Origin: Topomyia yanbarensis
Taxonomy: Eukaryota > Arthropoda > Insecta > Diptera > Culicidae
Assembly: GCF_030247195.1 (NCBI RefSeq)
Contig: NC_080672.1
Location: 348,004,413-348,068,412, forward strand
DNA length: 64,000 bases
Direction: 5' to 3'
This document shows, piece by piece, positions 21,010-31,073 of this stretch (position 1 is the stretch's first letter; every line of letters starts with the position of its first letter). The notes under the pieces are model-generated. The model ran no database searches, was not told where the DNA came from, and saw only the letters and a list, made by a program, of their open reading frames with translations. Position numbers and translations under genes: made by a program.

Positions 21010-21925
21010 ATTTCGATGGATCTAGCCTACTCCGACGAAGAGTTCCCCGGCGAGAGAAGTTCGAAAGCCAGCCAGCGAGCCAGATGCCGAGGTCAGGTCG
21101 GCGATTACGGTAGAGTAGGGCATCCGGTTTGCTGGAGCCCCGGCGCGACTGGTGGTGTCTCGTCGCGGTCTACTGTACGCTGACGGAGAGTTCCCCGGCG
21201 AAATAAGTTCTCCCGATACCGATTCTTCTTTGGTTTCAATACCACAACTTCTTGACCGGCGCCATTTAGTGCCGCAACTCCTTTAAGCCCTTTAGTTCTC
21301 TTCTTGTGCCATTTAGCACTACTTCAGCTCCTCGACTTGTTCGCGAACTACTCGGTCTAGTCCCCGACGATGGACCTGATCTACTCCGACAGAGAGTTCC
21401 CCGGCGAGGGAAGTTCTCCCGAAACCGAGCCAATCAGCTGGGTGCCGAGGTCAGTTCGGCGATTCCGGCGAAGCAGGGCGTCCGGTTCACTGGTGCCCCG
21501 AAGATTCGCAACTGGTGGTGTTTCGTCTTGGTCTACTCAGTCTAGTCCCCAGCTGTGAATCTGTCTTACGCTGACGGAGAGTTCCCTGGGGAAAGAAGTC
21601 CTCCCAATACCGATTCTTCTTTGGTTTCCGCTATATTTCTATCGGAATAACCGGTGGAGTGTGCCGTGATCGGTCTGGCGATTCCGGATGGAGCGTGGCG
21701 TCCGGTTCGCTTGCGTTTCAACGGCTCATACTTGGTGCTCTGTTGCAGTCTACTCCACTAGTCCTCGCAGATAGATCTAGCTTATTCCTGCGGAGAGCTC
21801 CCTGGTAGTGATTGCTCTCCCGAAACCGTTGCTCGATGTTCATGACGCCGTTTCCGCTGTAAGACGGTAATGATCCACATCACAACTCTGTTTACTGCGT
21901 TCCACGTCTTTGCGTCGCTTGTCAT
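21010..21925. repeat. Degenerate repeat array between R1-like copies
   Basis: At least four modules of the form CTACTCCGACAGAGAGTTCC / CCGGCGA...GAAGTTCTCCCGA start near 21,030, 21,175, 21,373 and 21,562. They are linked by GGTCAGTTCGGCGATTCCGG-type segments. Spacing is irregular, about 140-200 bp. Same family as 18,180-19,072. Confidence 0.6.
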
Positions 21926-21933
21926 TCTGTAGG

Positions 21934-23560
21934 CTACATTATCCGATCCTCCCGTTTTAAGTAGCTCCCTGCACATCGCATCAAACCTCGGACATTCAAA
22001 GGTACATGCTCTGGTGTCTCCTCGACGATCTCACACTCCGGGCACAATGGTGACGTTGCGTACCCGAACCGATGAAGATACTTCCTGAAGCAGCCTGGTG
22101 GCTCGGTAGGAGCAGTTTCAGGTAATTTCTCCGTGCTTTCTATTGACCCACGTCGACAGGTTTGGATGAGCTGGTAGGTCCACTTTCCTTTCTCCTTATT
22201 ATCCCATTCCTGCTTCCACGTCGAATCGATTATCACCATCTTCCTCACGTTTCTGACGTTTCATTGATTGTAGCACTTGCTATCCTCCGCCCAGGGAGAT
22301 GCAGATGGGGATCATCTTGGCGATAACACATACTGCCTCAGGTACGCAATCGCACCTCGTACGACCACCAGCCGGAACGTCCTGTTCAACTTTTCGCGGT
22401 TTCGCTTGGCTTTCAGCGCCGCACACCAGACAGGAGCCCCATATCGCTGTATCGATGTCGAAACACTAGACAAAAGACCGACATTTCGCAGGTTCAACGT
22501 GGTTGTTAAACCTCAACCGGTCGTCGTTTATCACTCTCAATTGCTTCAGTGCACGCTTCGATGCATGCGGCATGCGCAACGATGATCTGTATCCGCTGAA
22601 CCGCTTTACAGTTGCTGACCAACAACACGTCCGTCTTATGGTGAGCTATTTGCAGCTTGACCCCGTTCATCCAGATCTGGATCGATCTATTGTATCCGTT
22701 GCCGACACTTCCATTTCTTCAAGTGTCTCACTCATCATCATCGTCCACGAAACCCACGATTTTGACTTTCCCAGGCAGCCGCAGTGTTAAAACCCCATTG
22801 TACATCCCGTTCCAATAAGTTGGACAGCTAATGGAGCCCTGAGGAACGCCCGCTGCGACTCGCATTGCCTTCTGCCCTTTGTTCGACTCGTACAGCAGTA
22901 CTCTAGTCTGGAAGTAGCTCTTCAGGATCTGGCTCATTAATTTGTGCAGCGCTGCGGCAAAGGCCTACACGAGGCTGGATGGCCTACATTTCAGGGAAAT
23001 TGCCATCATCTAAATACTTCAGCAGTAGCATCCTGAACGTGCCAGGATCGCTGCTTTAAGCGCCACGGTTGGTATTCCATCCGTACCGGGAGGTTTCTTT
23101 GATTTTAGTCACATCGACGCTTCATTGAGCTCGTCGTTAGTAGCTTACTTGAGTCCCTACCTTCTCGAAACGTTACTTGCGCTCCTCTCTCACTCCTCTC
23201 TACTCTTGATCTTGCTATCTGAGCCTGCCTTCTTGCTCTAAGACAAGGAGCGTGTAGCGTACTGAGTTACTCATTTAACCAGTAAGCTGCATGCCGTCTA
23301 GTGCATGGCTCCAGTTTTCGTGACATTGTAACGTCACAATCCGTCACAATCCTTCTTGTTAGATCAGCCGCATCAACGTAATTGATTCTGCTGTTCGCCG
23401 AAGTGACTCAACAAAGAGGTTCTTGTTAAAGACTTTCGTCTTCCACTTTAGCTTGCCGGTCGTCCTTCTCCGTGTTGCAGCAGGGTTCCATTGGCCGATG
23501 CGGTACCGATTCGCCTGGTGACCGCTATGGGTATACTTCTCGTACACTCTCTAATCCATA
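21934..23560 (-). pseudogene. R1-clade LINE pol pseudogene, copy B
   Basis: On the minus strand it begins with an endonuclease end (YEKYTHSGHQANRYRIG, 23,547 downward) and WKTKVFNKNLFVESLRR. RT follows: LKSYFQTRVLLYES, VAAGVPQGSISCPTYWNGMY and KVKIVGFVDDDDE (decayed FADD). Then comes IQRYGAPVWCAALKAKRNR and the C-terminal region QEWDNKEKGKWTYQLI... FRKYLHRFGYATSPLCPECE with EETPEHV. That last part is the start of the R1-type zinc-finger domain. Several frames are needed. It parallels copy A and the better preserved R1-like element at 45.8-48.1 kb. Confidence 0.75.
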
Positions 23561-23680
23561 TTCGCCATCAGTAAGCATTCAGTTTTGTCACGATACCAGG
23601 AGCCATTTAGCTCTTCGATTCGCCGCGATCTACTCGTTGTATTCCTCGGCGGTAGGTGTCGAGGTCTGCCACCAATTTTC
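23561..23680. repeat. Repeat module upstream of R1-like copy B
   Basis: AGGAGCCATTTAGCTCTTCG and GATCTACTCGTTGTATTCC-like words match the arrays at 18.2-19.1 and 21.0-21.9 kb. The repeats thus flank both sides of copy B. Confidence 0.45.
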
Positions 23681-23689
23681 ACTATAAGG

Positions 23690-24340
23690 AAACATTCTCA
23701 CAAAATAACTTTTGCAAATGAAACTTAGAGAATTCCATTTAAAATATTGGGCATATTTTTGTTGAACATATTCAATTTTTTCAAATTTCTTCAAAATATT
23801 TCGGGGAGGGCGGGTTCGTCAACAACCCCCCCCCCTCGCTACTACGCCACTAGCTAGAAAGTATTATTTTTACTAAACTTCCGTAGAATTCTGAAGAAGT
23901 TATGAAAAATCCGTAGATTATTCGAGCTAATCCGTAGATCCTTGGAAAGAGCAGAAATCCGTAGATCTACGGGAAAATCCGCTGGGTTGGCCACCCTGAG
24001 CATGGAGCAGACATTGTGGGTCTCGCACTCGCACGCGAATGAGGAGAGTGTGTTGGATTCTCACTCTTCCAGCAACACTGACTATGATCAATTTTACTAA
24101 AAAAAGTGTAAAACTAAATCAATTGCGCTTTTCACACACACAAATAGTGGAGAATATATAAAATCGCTGATATGGACAGTTTCAACTTCAATGAATTAAG
24201 TACCCCAAAACACTGTTTTGAACTATAGTGCGGGAATTCGAATTAGGCCACAGCGCGACACCTTGATTAATGAGTTGAACAAGGAATCATTTACCCTACC
24301 TTTAGATAAAGAAAAACTCAACAATCCAACATGAATTACT
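23690..24340. other. Repeat edge (ATCCGTAGAT words), no gene
   Basis: Contains a poly-C run near 23,830 and a block of repeated ATCCGTAGAT words at 23,880-23,980 ending GGTTGGCCACCCTG. This is probably the end of a dispersed repeat. It precedes the 3' end of secreted-protein gene 1. Confidence 0.35.
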
Positions 24341-24341
24341 T

Positions 24342-24347
24342 TTTATT
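24342..24347 (-). terminator. Polyadenylation signal, secreted-protein gene 1
   Basis: AATAAA on the minus strand about 88 nt after the stop codon of the gene at 24,435-25,336. Confidence 0.5.
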
Positions 24348-24434
24348 AATATATTAGTTCGCAGATATTACCACATGTAGATTTTAAATAATAGAGTAGA
24401 TCAACAACAGTTAAAAAACGCCCGTACATTCTGA

Positions 24435-25336
24435 TTAGGGCCAAGAACAACTTATGTAAGTATTTTCAAGGTCCGTAAGCCCATCGTTGGTGTTAGCTTG
24501 TGCCAGTTGACCACACAACTGATTACGATTGTTGATGTCCTGCAACAGCGATTGAAGGTAATCGTACACCAAAAGCAACATTTCCTGCCCGGAACTATAC
24601 CCCGCAGGCAATTGGGTAAGATACTGAAAAGATATGGAAATTTGAATATTTAGCATTACAGAAGATTTCTGTAACCTACATAATTCAGACACGTAGTGGC
24701 TGCTGCAGAGCTACAGAGCTGTTGTTGGTTTGCAAGCGAAACAAAATCTTTCTTCGCAACTGATATCATATTTAGAACTGTTGGCAGGGATGCAATAATC
24801 GTGTTCACATTATTTTGAACACATTGCCCTAATTTGACCAGCGAAGTCGGGGAGTTTGCCATTTGACTGGCATTTCTGGAAGTGCAGTATTCTCCATTAG
24901 TATTATATCCCATCTCTCCCAGAAGCATTCTGTAATAGTTCATAAGAGCATCGATTCCTTGATCCAAGTACCCGGTTAGCCCACTCAAATCATTTCCAAT
25001 TTGGTTGTCGATGCTCTTCTCTCCTGTGGCGATGATCTGATTCAAACTGAGCACATTTTGAACAAAATTCGGGAGCCCCGCCTGATTTGCCCCATACGTC
25101 TTATTCAACGCCGTGTAGGTTATGTTAACCCAGCGCATCAGACCGTTCAGACCGACAAATATCTGACTTCGGGCAGAGTTCAGAGTATCGTTGTAAGTTG
25201 CTACCACAGCCGTGATCTGCGTCAGGCTTTGACTAATCGTTACCAGCCCGTTGGATCCCACCGAAACGGGAGAGTACAGTGAGAGGGCCAAACCTAGACA
25301 TCCCAAAATACAGGCCAACGCCAGCCAACGACACAT
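24435..25336 (-). CDS. Secreted six-cysteine protein, family member 1
   Basis: Two exons, 25,336-24,680 (219 codons) and 24,623-24,435, join at a 56-bp intron with GTAGGTTAC donor and TTTTCAG acceptor, phase 0, between Tyr and Tyr. The product has 281 residues. An N-terminal hydrophobic signal peptide (MCRWLALACILGCLGLALS) is followed by a mostly helical, Leu/Asn/Ser-rich mature chain. It has N-glycosylation sequons (YNDT, VNIT, NKT, RNAS) and six cysteines (GEYC, LGQC, QQLC, TTC, NQLC, ISC). I do not recognise a named family. The Cys-spaced helical make-up recalls insect DUF725/TsetseEP-like proteins, an untested guess. It has two paralogues in the window, at 42.1 and 54.8 kb; 54.8 kb is closest (both carry VNITYTA.NKTYGANQ). 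The gene looks intact. Confidence 0.85.
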
Positions 25337-25407
25337 TTTGCTTTCTTGCAGTTAGACACGTTCAAACACCGAGTGATAACTGATAGCATGCTGGATGGTT
25401 TGCAGGT

Positions 25408-25415
25408 CTTTTATA
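25408..25415 (-). promoter_or_regulatory. TATA box of secreted-protein gene 1
   Basis: TATAAAAG on the minus strand lies exactly 32 nt before a TCAGT arthropod initiator (25,383-25,379), giving a 5' UTR of about 45 nt. The same TATA and 32-nt spacing precede both paralogues. Confidence 0.75.
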
Positions 25416-25559
25416 TCGTCCATCCTGGATGAATTCGGTTGGAATGTTTGATATATGTATGACGCATTTGCATGGTACATTTGGATGATAGGTAGCTGAA
25501 GCAGATCTATATGGTATGGATATTTCAAGAGAACTATTCCGAGCAAGGATTAAATGCGA

Positions 25560-26942
25560 ATTGCATGTGATCATTTAATGACATTGTATGATTATAAAGA
25601 TCAATCGCGTTAGTGCGTCTCGCAACTGACCAGGACGTCATTTCTGATTCTATAACACTGTTTCATATTACAACATTTATTTAAAACAAATGTTATAAAA
25701 TTTCTGGAAACTAATCTACATTAGCATACATATTATTGATCACATTCAAAGCATGAATTTATTGCGGCCAATGCTGTTTACCATCTATCGGAAATTTTAC
25801 AGGGTTGGCCTACTGACCGATTAGATCAAGATCAAGATTAGTGAACCAAGAGGTCCGCGCATTATACACAACATGTATAATTACTCACTTATGTGGTTCT
25901 GTTGTAAACCATTGTACAGCAAAGGCGATTCTAGATGTTAGGCAAAAAGGGGCACGTTTTTGTGCTAAAACTAAAAACTACACTAAAACTACATTTTATC
26001 CACGTAGATCTAATATATTAAAGGATAAGGCCAAAGTTATTAGTTTTATTTGAGTATAAACCCCCTTAAACAAAAATTTGTCAGCACTGCATTAAAGTAC
26101 TTAATAAAAAAAACCTTTCCGAAGACATCGATGTGCTATACGTCACAAATATTATAGAATCGTTTGGATTTTTTAATTTCGTCCGTATTTTTGGGAAGGG
26201 TCAACGACCAGAAATATATCTCCCGTAAAAACCTAGAGCTTAAAACTTAAATTACTTCGAATCTTTACAAGAATAGCAAGAGATATACGTATGAGTATTA
26301 CAATATTTAGAATTTCGCGAAATGGTACCCTATTCGGTGGAAAAACACTGAAAATGTTATAAAAATCGATAAAAAAAAATAGATTATAAAAATCCTAATC
26401 TTAATTAACATTTTAGACCAAAAAACATATCGCTGTTTTAAAAATTCTACAGTGGTGTAACCCCTTAATGTTGTTTCACACAGCTACTCAGTAAAAATAT
26501 CTCATCGGCACAGTGTATATTTTTCCTTGCAAATAATAAAAAAATGGAGAGGAAAAAAGTAGACCATCTTCAAATGTCCTACCCTAGGTCAAACTGAGTT
26601 GAAAATTTCTCATTCCTATAAGCGCGTGTACTGCATCAATATTGATAAATGAAGGCAAATCAAATAAGTAACTTTACCAGAAAAGAAAATCTTATTTGCG
26701 TAGTGTCTAGAAAAACAACTTGTGTTAGTACAGTCTACTGTTTCATTATACCATATTTGATTGTTCTTGCTTTAATACTAGGTACTTTCCCAAATTTCTG
26801 TCCGCGCGTGTTACATGATATACGCATTACAGATGGTAAACATTAGGCACCTCTTGCTTTCTACTCCTTTGAACAAAACTATCATTAATCCTGTTCACCG
26901 CCAAAAAATAGAGAACAAACGAAATGCCAGTTTGTTCCGGAG
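25560..26942. other. No identified gene
   Basis: AT-rich, with small open frames and no homology I can name. Confidence 0.3.
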
Positions 26943-26944
26943 TA

Positions 26945-28143
26945 GGGGAATTATGGTTAAAATCGACACCTTAAGCTTACAATTTTTTCTAAGTTGCCGC
27001 AAAACCAATAAACCTATAATTTTTATGCAGAATTCTTCTTCAGAAAATTCTTAACAAGATTTAATTTTTTCAGTGCTTCAAAAAATTAATTTCATTAAAA
27101 ATTATTGGTTGTAAAACTTGGAAAACAAAGTGACTTTTTGTAGACACTGCGGGTAAAACCGCCCATAGGGGTAAGACCGACACCCTATTTAATTTATTTT
27201 CTCTCCACTTTATTAAAATCTTTATCTTTAATCAAAATGAGATGTATGCGTGATTTATAAAGTGTGAGTATGTATGATGCAAATATGTGCTTTTCATTGC
27301 TTCATCATGTAGTGAGGGGAAGAAAGTTCGAAAGCGTAGTACTATAAATAAGAGTATTTTATGCTATAGGATTATTTATTGATATGAATATTTCCAAATA
27401 ATCCTTGTGCACATCATTGCAACCTCCAGTGTCATTTTATTTCGTAGGAGAAGATTTGCAAGCGTTCTACGTTCTGCTAATTGGATTCATTCACTTATAA
27501 GTGACACATACACACTTCTTAGTAAAACTATCTTTTTCAGATTTGATTTTTCGGACTCTGATCATCAACGATCTATTGGGGTATACATAAGATCATTGTC
27601 TCATTGTGATAAAGATCGTCTATGATAAACCAAGAGAACACTAGAAATTCGGTTTGATGAGCTTTTTGCAGAAATAGCAAAAGCTTCGATCCCCAGTATT
27701 TTGAATTGAATCGCAAGTATACACAACCATCTTAATAGCGTATCGGTTTACCCTAACCATAGGGTGTCGGTTTTACCCCAACAGCGCACATTTTTTTATA
27801 AAAGCAATTAAAAATATTGCATTTCTCAAACTCGTCTTCAATGCACCTAGTTGATCATAGTACAGGCCAATAATAATAGGTACTGAAAAATGTGGTGATT
27901 TGAAAAGCTTTTGTTCGGTTAAAACCCTAAAATCTACCAACGAAATTTAAACGCTGCTGTCGCATGTTTTGTTTATTTTTATGACATTCGGCGCACTAAC
28001 GTAAATACATTTTTATTTTCATATGCTCTAAATAAATGTACTAATAATAATGTATCATTATGAAATGCATAAAAATTTGATTTCTAGGAAAAGTTGTGGG
28101 GTGTCGGTTTTACCCACAGTGTCGGCTTTTCCCACAATTCCCC
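26945..28143. mobile_element. 1.2-kb TA-flanked DNA element, copy 1
   Basis: Ends are GGGGAATTATGGTTAAAA and the inverse of GGGGAATTGTGGGAAAAG, flanked by TA (26,943-26,944 and 28,144-28,145). GGTGTCGGTTTTACCC-type words recur at both ends and internally (27,170 and 27,765). No long ORF, so non-autonomous. The second copy, in reverse orientation, is split between 43,420-43,780 and 48,087-48,590. Confidence 0.75.
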
Positions 28144-28145
28144 TA

Positions 28146-28785
28146 CACCGGATTCTGTTTTTGCACGCACTTTTTGCACCGTTTTTTAACGACTTTTTTG
28201 CAAAATAACACGATTTTGTCATGACTAACCCCGATCAGAAACACATAACAAGAATGTTTCAAAACTATATCTCTCGTTGTTACTTTTTATAATTTTCTGT
28301 TATTTTAACTACTAACGAGACCAAATTTATAACACAATTTGTTACGAAAATTGCATTCAGTTACAATCTTGTTATTTCATTCTGATCGGGACGACTTACC
28401 TTTCAATATAGGGGCCCCATTTCAAAATTTCGGAAGAAAAATGATGTAAGGTTTTATCGCTTATATCTTTTGTTGTACTGAATGGATTTATTCAATTTCT
28501 TCGGCATTTTGTCGAAAATATTTGTACCAATGTTGTATTAAATTTTGGAATATGTAGGGCATTAATTATCAACGGAAAATTTGTGTTTTGAAAAATCTTT
28601 CGAAAACGATTCGGAAAAGTGAAAACTATCAGCCCATCCCGCACAGAACCGTCAATATGGTGCACCAACCGAACAATAAAATAATGAAAAGTTTTAAATA
28701 TAGGTCCACTACATGTTTGTTCCTATAATTATTCGTATTGGGCTGCTTGGCGAGAGCAGTTGGTGGGGAAAAGCCGGCATATTAG
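28146..28785. other. No identified gene
   Basis: AT-rich sequence between a DNA element and the histone H1 remnant. No feature recognised. Confidence 0.3.
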
Positions 28786-28794
28786 TTTTGGTTA

Positions 28795-29035
28795 TGATCA
28801 TGATCGCACGAGAACGAGCGAGAAAGCGATAGAAGTGCAAATTAGCGAAAACGTTACGTACATTTTGAATATTGATAACTTTCCTTCTACTAAACAGATT
28901 GCTAATCCTGTTCCATAAATCGGAAGGAAAACGTTCAACGCTTGCTACCGATATAGCAAACATATAAAATTTGTTTAAATAGTTCAAGAATTACTTTAAA
29001 TGAGAATCAACATTAATTATAAAACCTATAAATAG
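28795..29035 (+). promoter_or_regulatory. Histone-type promoter remnant upstream of H1 tail
   Basis: GCACGAGAACGAGCGAGAAA at 28,805 is identical to the block at 8-27, and the preceding TTTTGGTTATG also occurs before H3 copy 2. A CCTATAAATAG TATA-like box is at about 29,022-29,032. It lies some 100 bp before the H1-like lysine-rich frame. The role is inferred from the shared block. Confidence 0.4.
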
Positions 29036-29119
29036 GGGTGCCGCAGCTTTTCTCAAATCCAGACGTGTGTAGAACGCTAGAGGTTAGGTCGTGATAAGCT
29101 GCATCGGACCACCAATTAA

Positions 29120-29332
29120 ATTCGTCTACCACCGGAGAGAAGAAGAAAAACGGTGGTGGCGGTGAGAAGGCCAAAAAGCCAAAGACTAAGAAACGCAGTC
29201 ACTGAAAAGGCTGTAGCAACTGCCACTAAAAATGCCACTAAAACATCGAAGGCTGCAGCGAACAAGCCGAAGACCCCAAAGCCAAAGAAGGCCGCCAAAC
29301 CTGCCAAGAAAGCTGCCCGAAGAAGATAAGTA
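29120..29332 (+). pseudogene. H1: Histone H1 C-terminal tail pseudogene
   Basis: After one frame change the sequence reads EKKKNGGGGEKAKKPKTKKR, then ATKNATKTSKAAANKPKTPK and PKKAAKPAKKAARRR plus stop. This is the Lys/Ala/Pro-rich tail of a linker histone. The globular domain and start codon are missing and a TGA breaks the frame near 29,200. A histone stem-loop lies about 30 nt after the stop, which rules out a random lysine-rich frame. Confidence 0.75.
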
Positions 29333-29359
29333 AATTCACGCGTCTCTAATATTGCCAAC

Positions 29360-29375
29360 AGTCCTTTTCAGGACT
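29360..29375 (+). terminator. Histone 3' stem-loop after H1 tail
   Basis: AGTCCTTTTCAGGACT forms a perfect 6-bp stem with a TTTC loop, followed by GTAAAGAATTAG, a purine-rich downstream element like those after the H3 stem-loops. Confidence 0.8.
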
Positions 29376-29453
29376 AACAAAATACTTGTAAAGAATTAGT
29401 GGTGCTTATTTTCCGTTAGCGCCTTTAATTGTAGATGGATTTGTGTCATAGTT

Positions 29454-29467
29454 ATATGCAAACCGTC
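29454..29467 (+). repeat. Target-site duplication, left (I-clade LINE)
   Basis: ATATGCAAACCGTC, repeated exactly at 35,579-35,592. The final C could belong to the element, in which case the TSD is 13 bp. Confidence 0.85.
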
Positions 29468-29753
29468 ATTCGTTTTCGAGCTCTCCATCGAGACAGAGGT
29501 TGTTTTTTCTAGTCCGTAGTGCTGTGTGAGGCGATAAAGAATAGTTTTAATCCGCATTCAAGGTTATTTTGCCAGTTCGGTTCGGTCCTCAGTCTTTTGT
29601 TCGCGTGTGAGGATTAAACAATAGCCAGCTGTATAAGCTGGATCGGTTCGTCGTTGGACACCAGTTTAAAGCTATGTGGTTTTTGTCTTTTGTAACACAT
29701 TTATTGCTTTCTTCCGTCTGCGCGGGCGCTGACCCCGTGCGTTGACGTTTTCT

Positions 29754-31073
29754 ATGGTTCCCTCTCCGGATGGTCAAATGGAAGTTGAATCGGGTACAAC
29801 TTCTAAGGCTCCCCCCCGGCCCAAATGCTATCCAGAACTCTCAACTGGTCCATTTGTGGTCTTCTTTCGGCCCAAGACTAAATCACTGAATCTTCTTCAG
29901 ATTTCTAGAGACCTGACGGAACGGTTCTCGGCTGTGACCGAAATTTCAAAGGTCCGCTCGGACAAGATAAGGGTGTTGCTAGCCAACTCAAAGCAGGCAA
30001 ACGATATTGCTTGCTGTGAGCACTTTACGCGGGATTATAACGTGTATATTCCGGCTGTAAGAGTACAATCCGAAGGCGTCGTAACCGATGAGAGTTTGAC
30101 GTGCGAGGATCTGCTGAAGTACGGGGTTGGCCGATTCAGAGACCGCTTACTTCAGCCAGTTAAAATACTTGAGTGCAAACGTTTGCACTCAGTAGTAGTT
30201 GCGGGGGACGGTTCAAAAACGTACCCCCAATCAAACTCTTATCGGGTGACCTTCGCTGGTACCGCTTTGCCAAATTTCGTCCTCTTGCACAAGGTTCGTC
30301 TGCCTGTGCGTCTGTTTGTGCCGCGGGTAATGAATTGCACAAAGTGTAAACAACTGGGTCACACAGCCACCCATTGTAGCAATAAGGCCCGCTGTGGAAA
30401 ATGCGGGGAGAATCATCTAGATGATTCGTGCAGTAAGCAAGCCGAAAAGTGTCCTTACTGTGCGGAGAGTCTGCATGATATCTCGGCATGTCCCGCGTAC
30501 AAACTACGCGGGGATAAACTGAAACGTTCCCTTGCGGGACGATCCAAACATTCTTTCGCAGAAATGTTAAAGAATGCTACGCCACCATCCTCAGCAAACA
30601 TCTATACTCACTTGCCTCCTGACGAGGGCGAGGCTGGTAACCCACAAGAGGGAACATCTACTAGGGTGCCTAGAATTTATAGGAAGAGGAGGAACACTTC
30701 CTCTCGTAAAGTTCCTTGTAAAGGCCAGAAGGTGTCCCTTGAGGGGGCTCCGAAAGTCACATCTATTGGAAGTGTTGCAACCAAACCGAAGCAATTAGCT
30801 CCTGGTCTCGGAGGATTAAGCTCAGAGAAGGAGTTCCCAGCACTTCCAGGAACATCAAAAATCCCAAGTGTTCCTTTGTTTCAGTTCGAGAGTAATCACA
30901 GCACTGGAATTATAAAACTTTCGGACATAGTGGACTGGATAATAAAAACTTTCAATATTACTGATCCTATTAAAAGTCTTATGTTAGCTTTTCTCCCTAC
31001 AGTGAGAACATTTTTGAAGCAGTTGACTGCTAAATGGCCCCTCCTCTCAGCGATTGTATCCTTCGATGGCTAA
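29754..31073 (+). CDS. I-clade LINE ORF1 (gag-like, three zinc knuckles)
   Basis: 439 residues from ATG 29,754 (MVPSPDGQME); an upstream TTG frame extension is not used. ORF1 proteins of this type bind element RNA and form the ribonucleoprotein. The N-terminal half (FVVFFRPKTKSLNLLQISRD) is the gag-like region. Three consecutive zinc knuckles follow at about residues 197-250: CTKCKQLGHTATHC (CX2CX4HX4C), CGKCGENHLDDSC (CX2CX3HX4C) and CPYCAESLHDISAC. The C-terminal third is basic, then Pro/Ser-rich (LGGLSSEKEFPALPG). The stop overlaps the ORF2 start in ATGGCTAA, suggesting translational coupling by reinitiation. No breaks. Confidence 0.88.
   Translation: MVPSPDGQMEVESGTTSKAPPRPKCYPELSTGPFVVFFRPKTKSLNLLQISRDLTERFSAVTEISKVRSDKIRVLLANSKQANDIACCEHFTRDYNVYIPAVRVQSEGVVTDESLTCEDLLKYGVGRFRDRLLQPVKILECKRLHSVVVAGDGSKTYPQSNSYRVTFAGTALPNFVLLHKVRLPVRLFVPRVMNCTKCKQLGHTATHCSNKARCGKCGENHLDDSCSKQAEKCPYCAESLHDISACPAYKLRGDKLKRSLAGRSKHSFAEMLKNATPPSSANIYTHLPPDEGEAGNPQEGTSTRVPRIYRKRRNTSSRKVPCKGQKVSLEGAPKVTSIGSVATKPKQLAPGLGGLSSEKEFPALPGTSKIPSVPLFQFESNHSTGIIKLSDIVDWIIKTFNITDPIKSLMLAFLPTVRTFLKQLTAKWPLLSAIVSFDG

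Noticed and set aside
29742..31066. Starts at 29,742 and 31,054 for the LINE ORFs
   Set aside because: Both are TTG codons. The first ATGs are 29,754 and 31,066, the latter giving the ATGGCTAA stop-start overlap.
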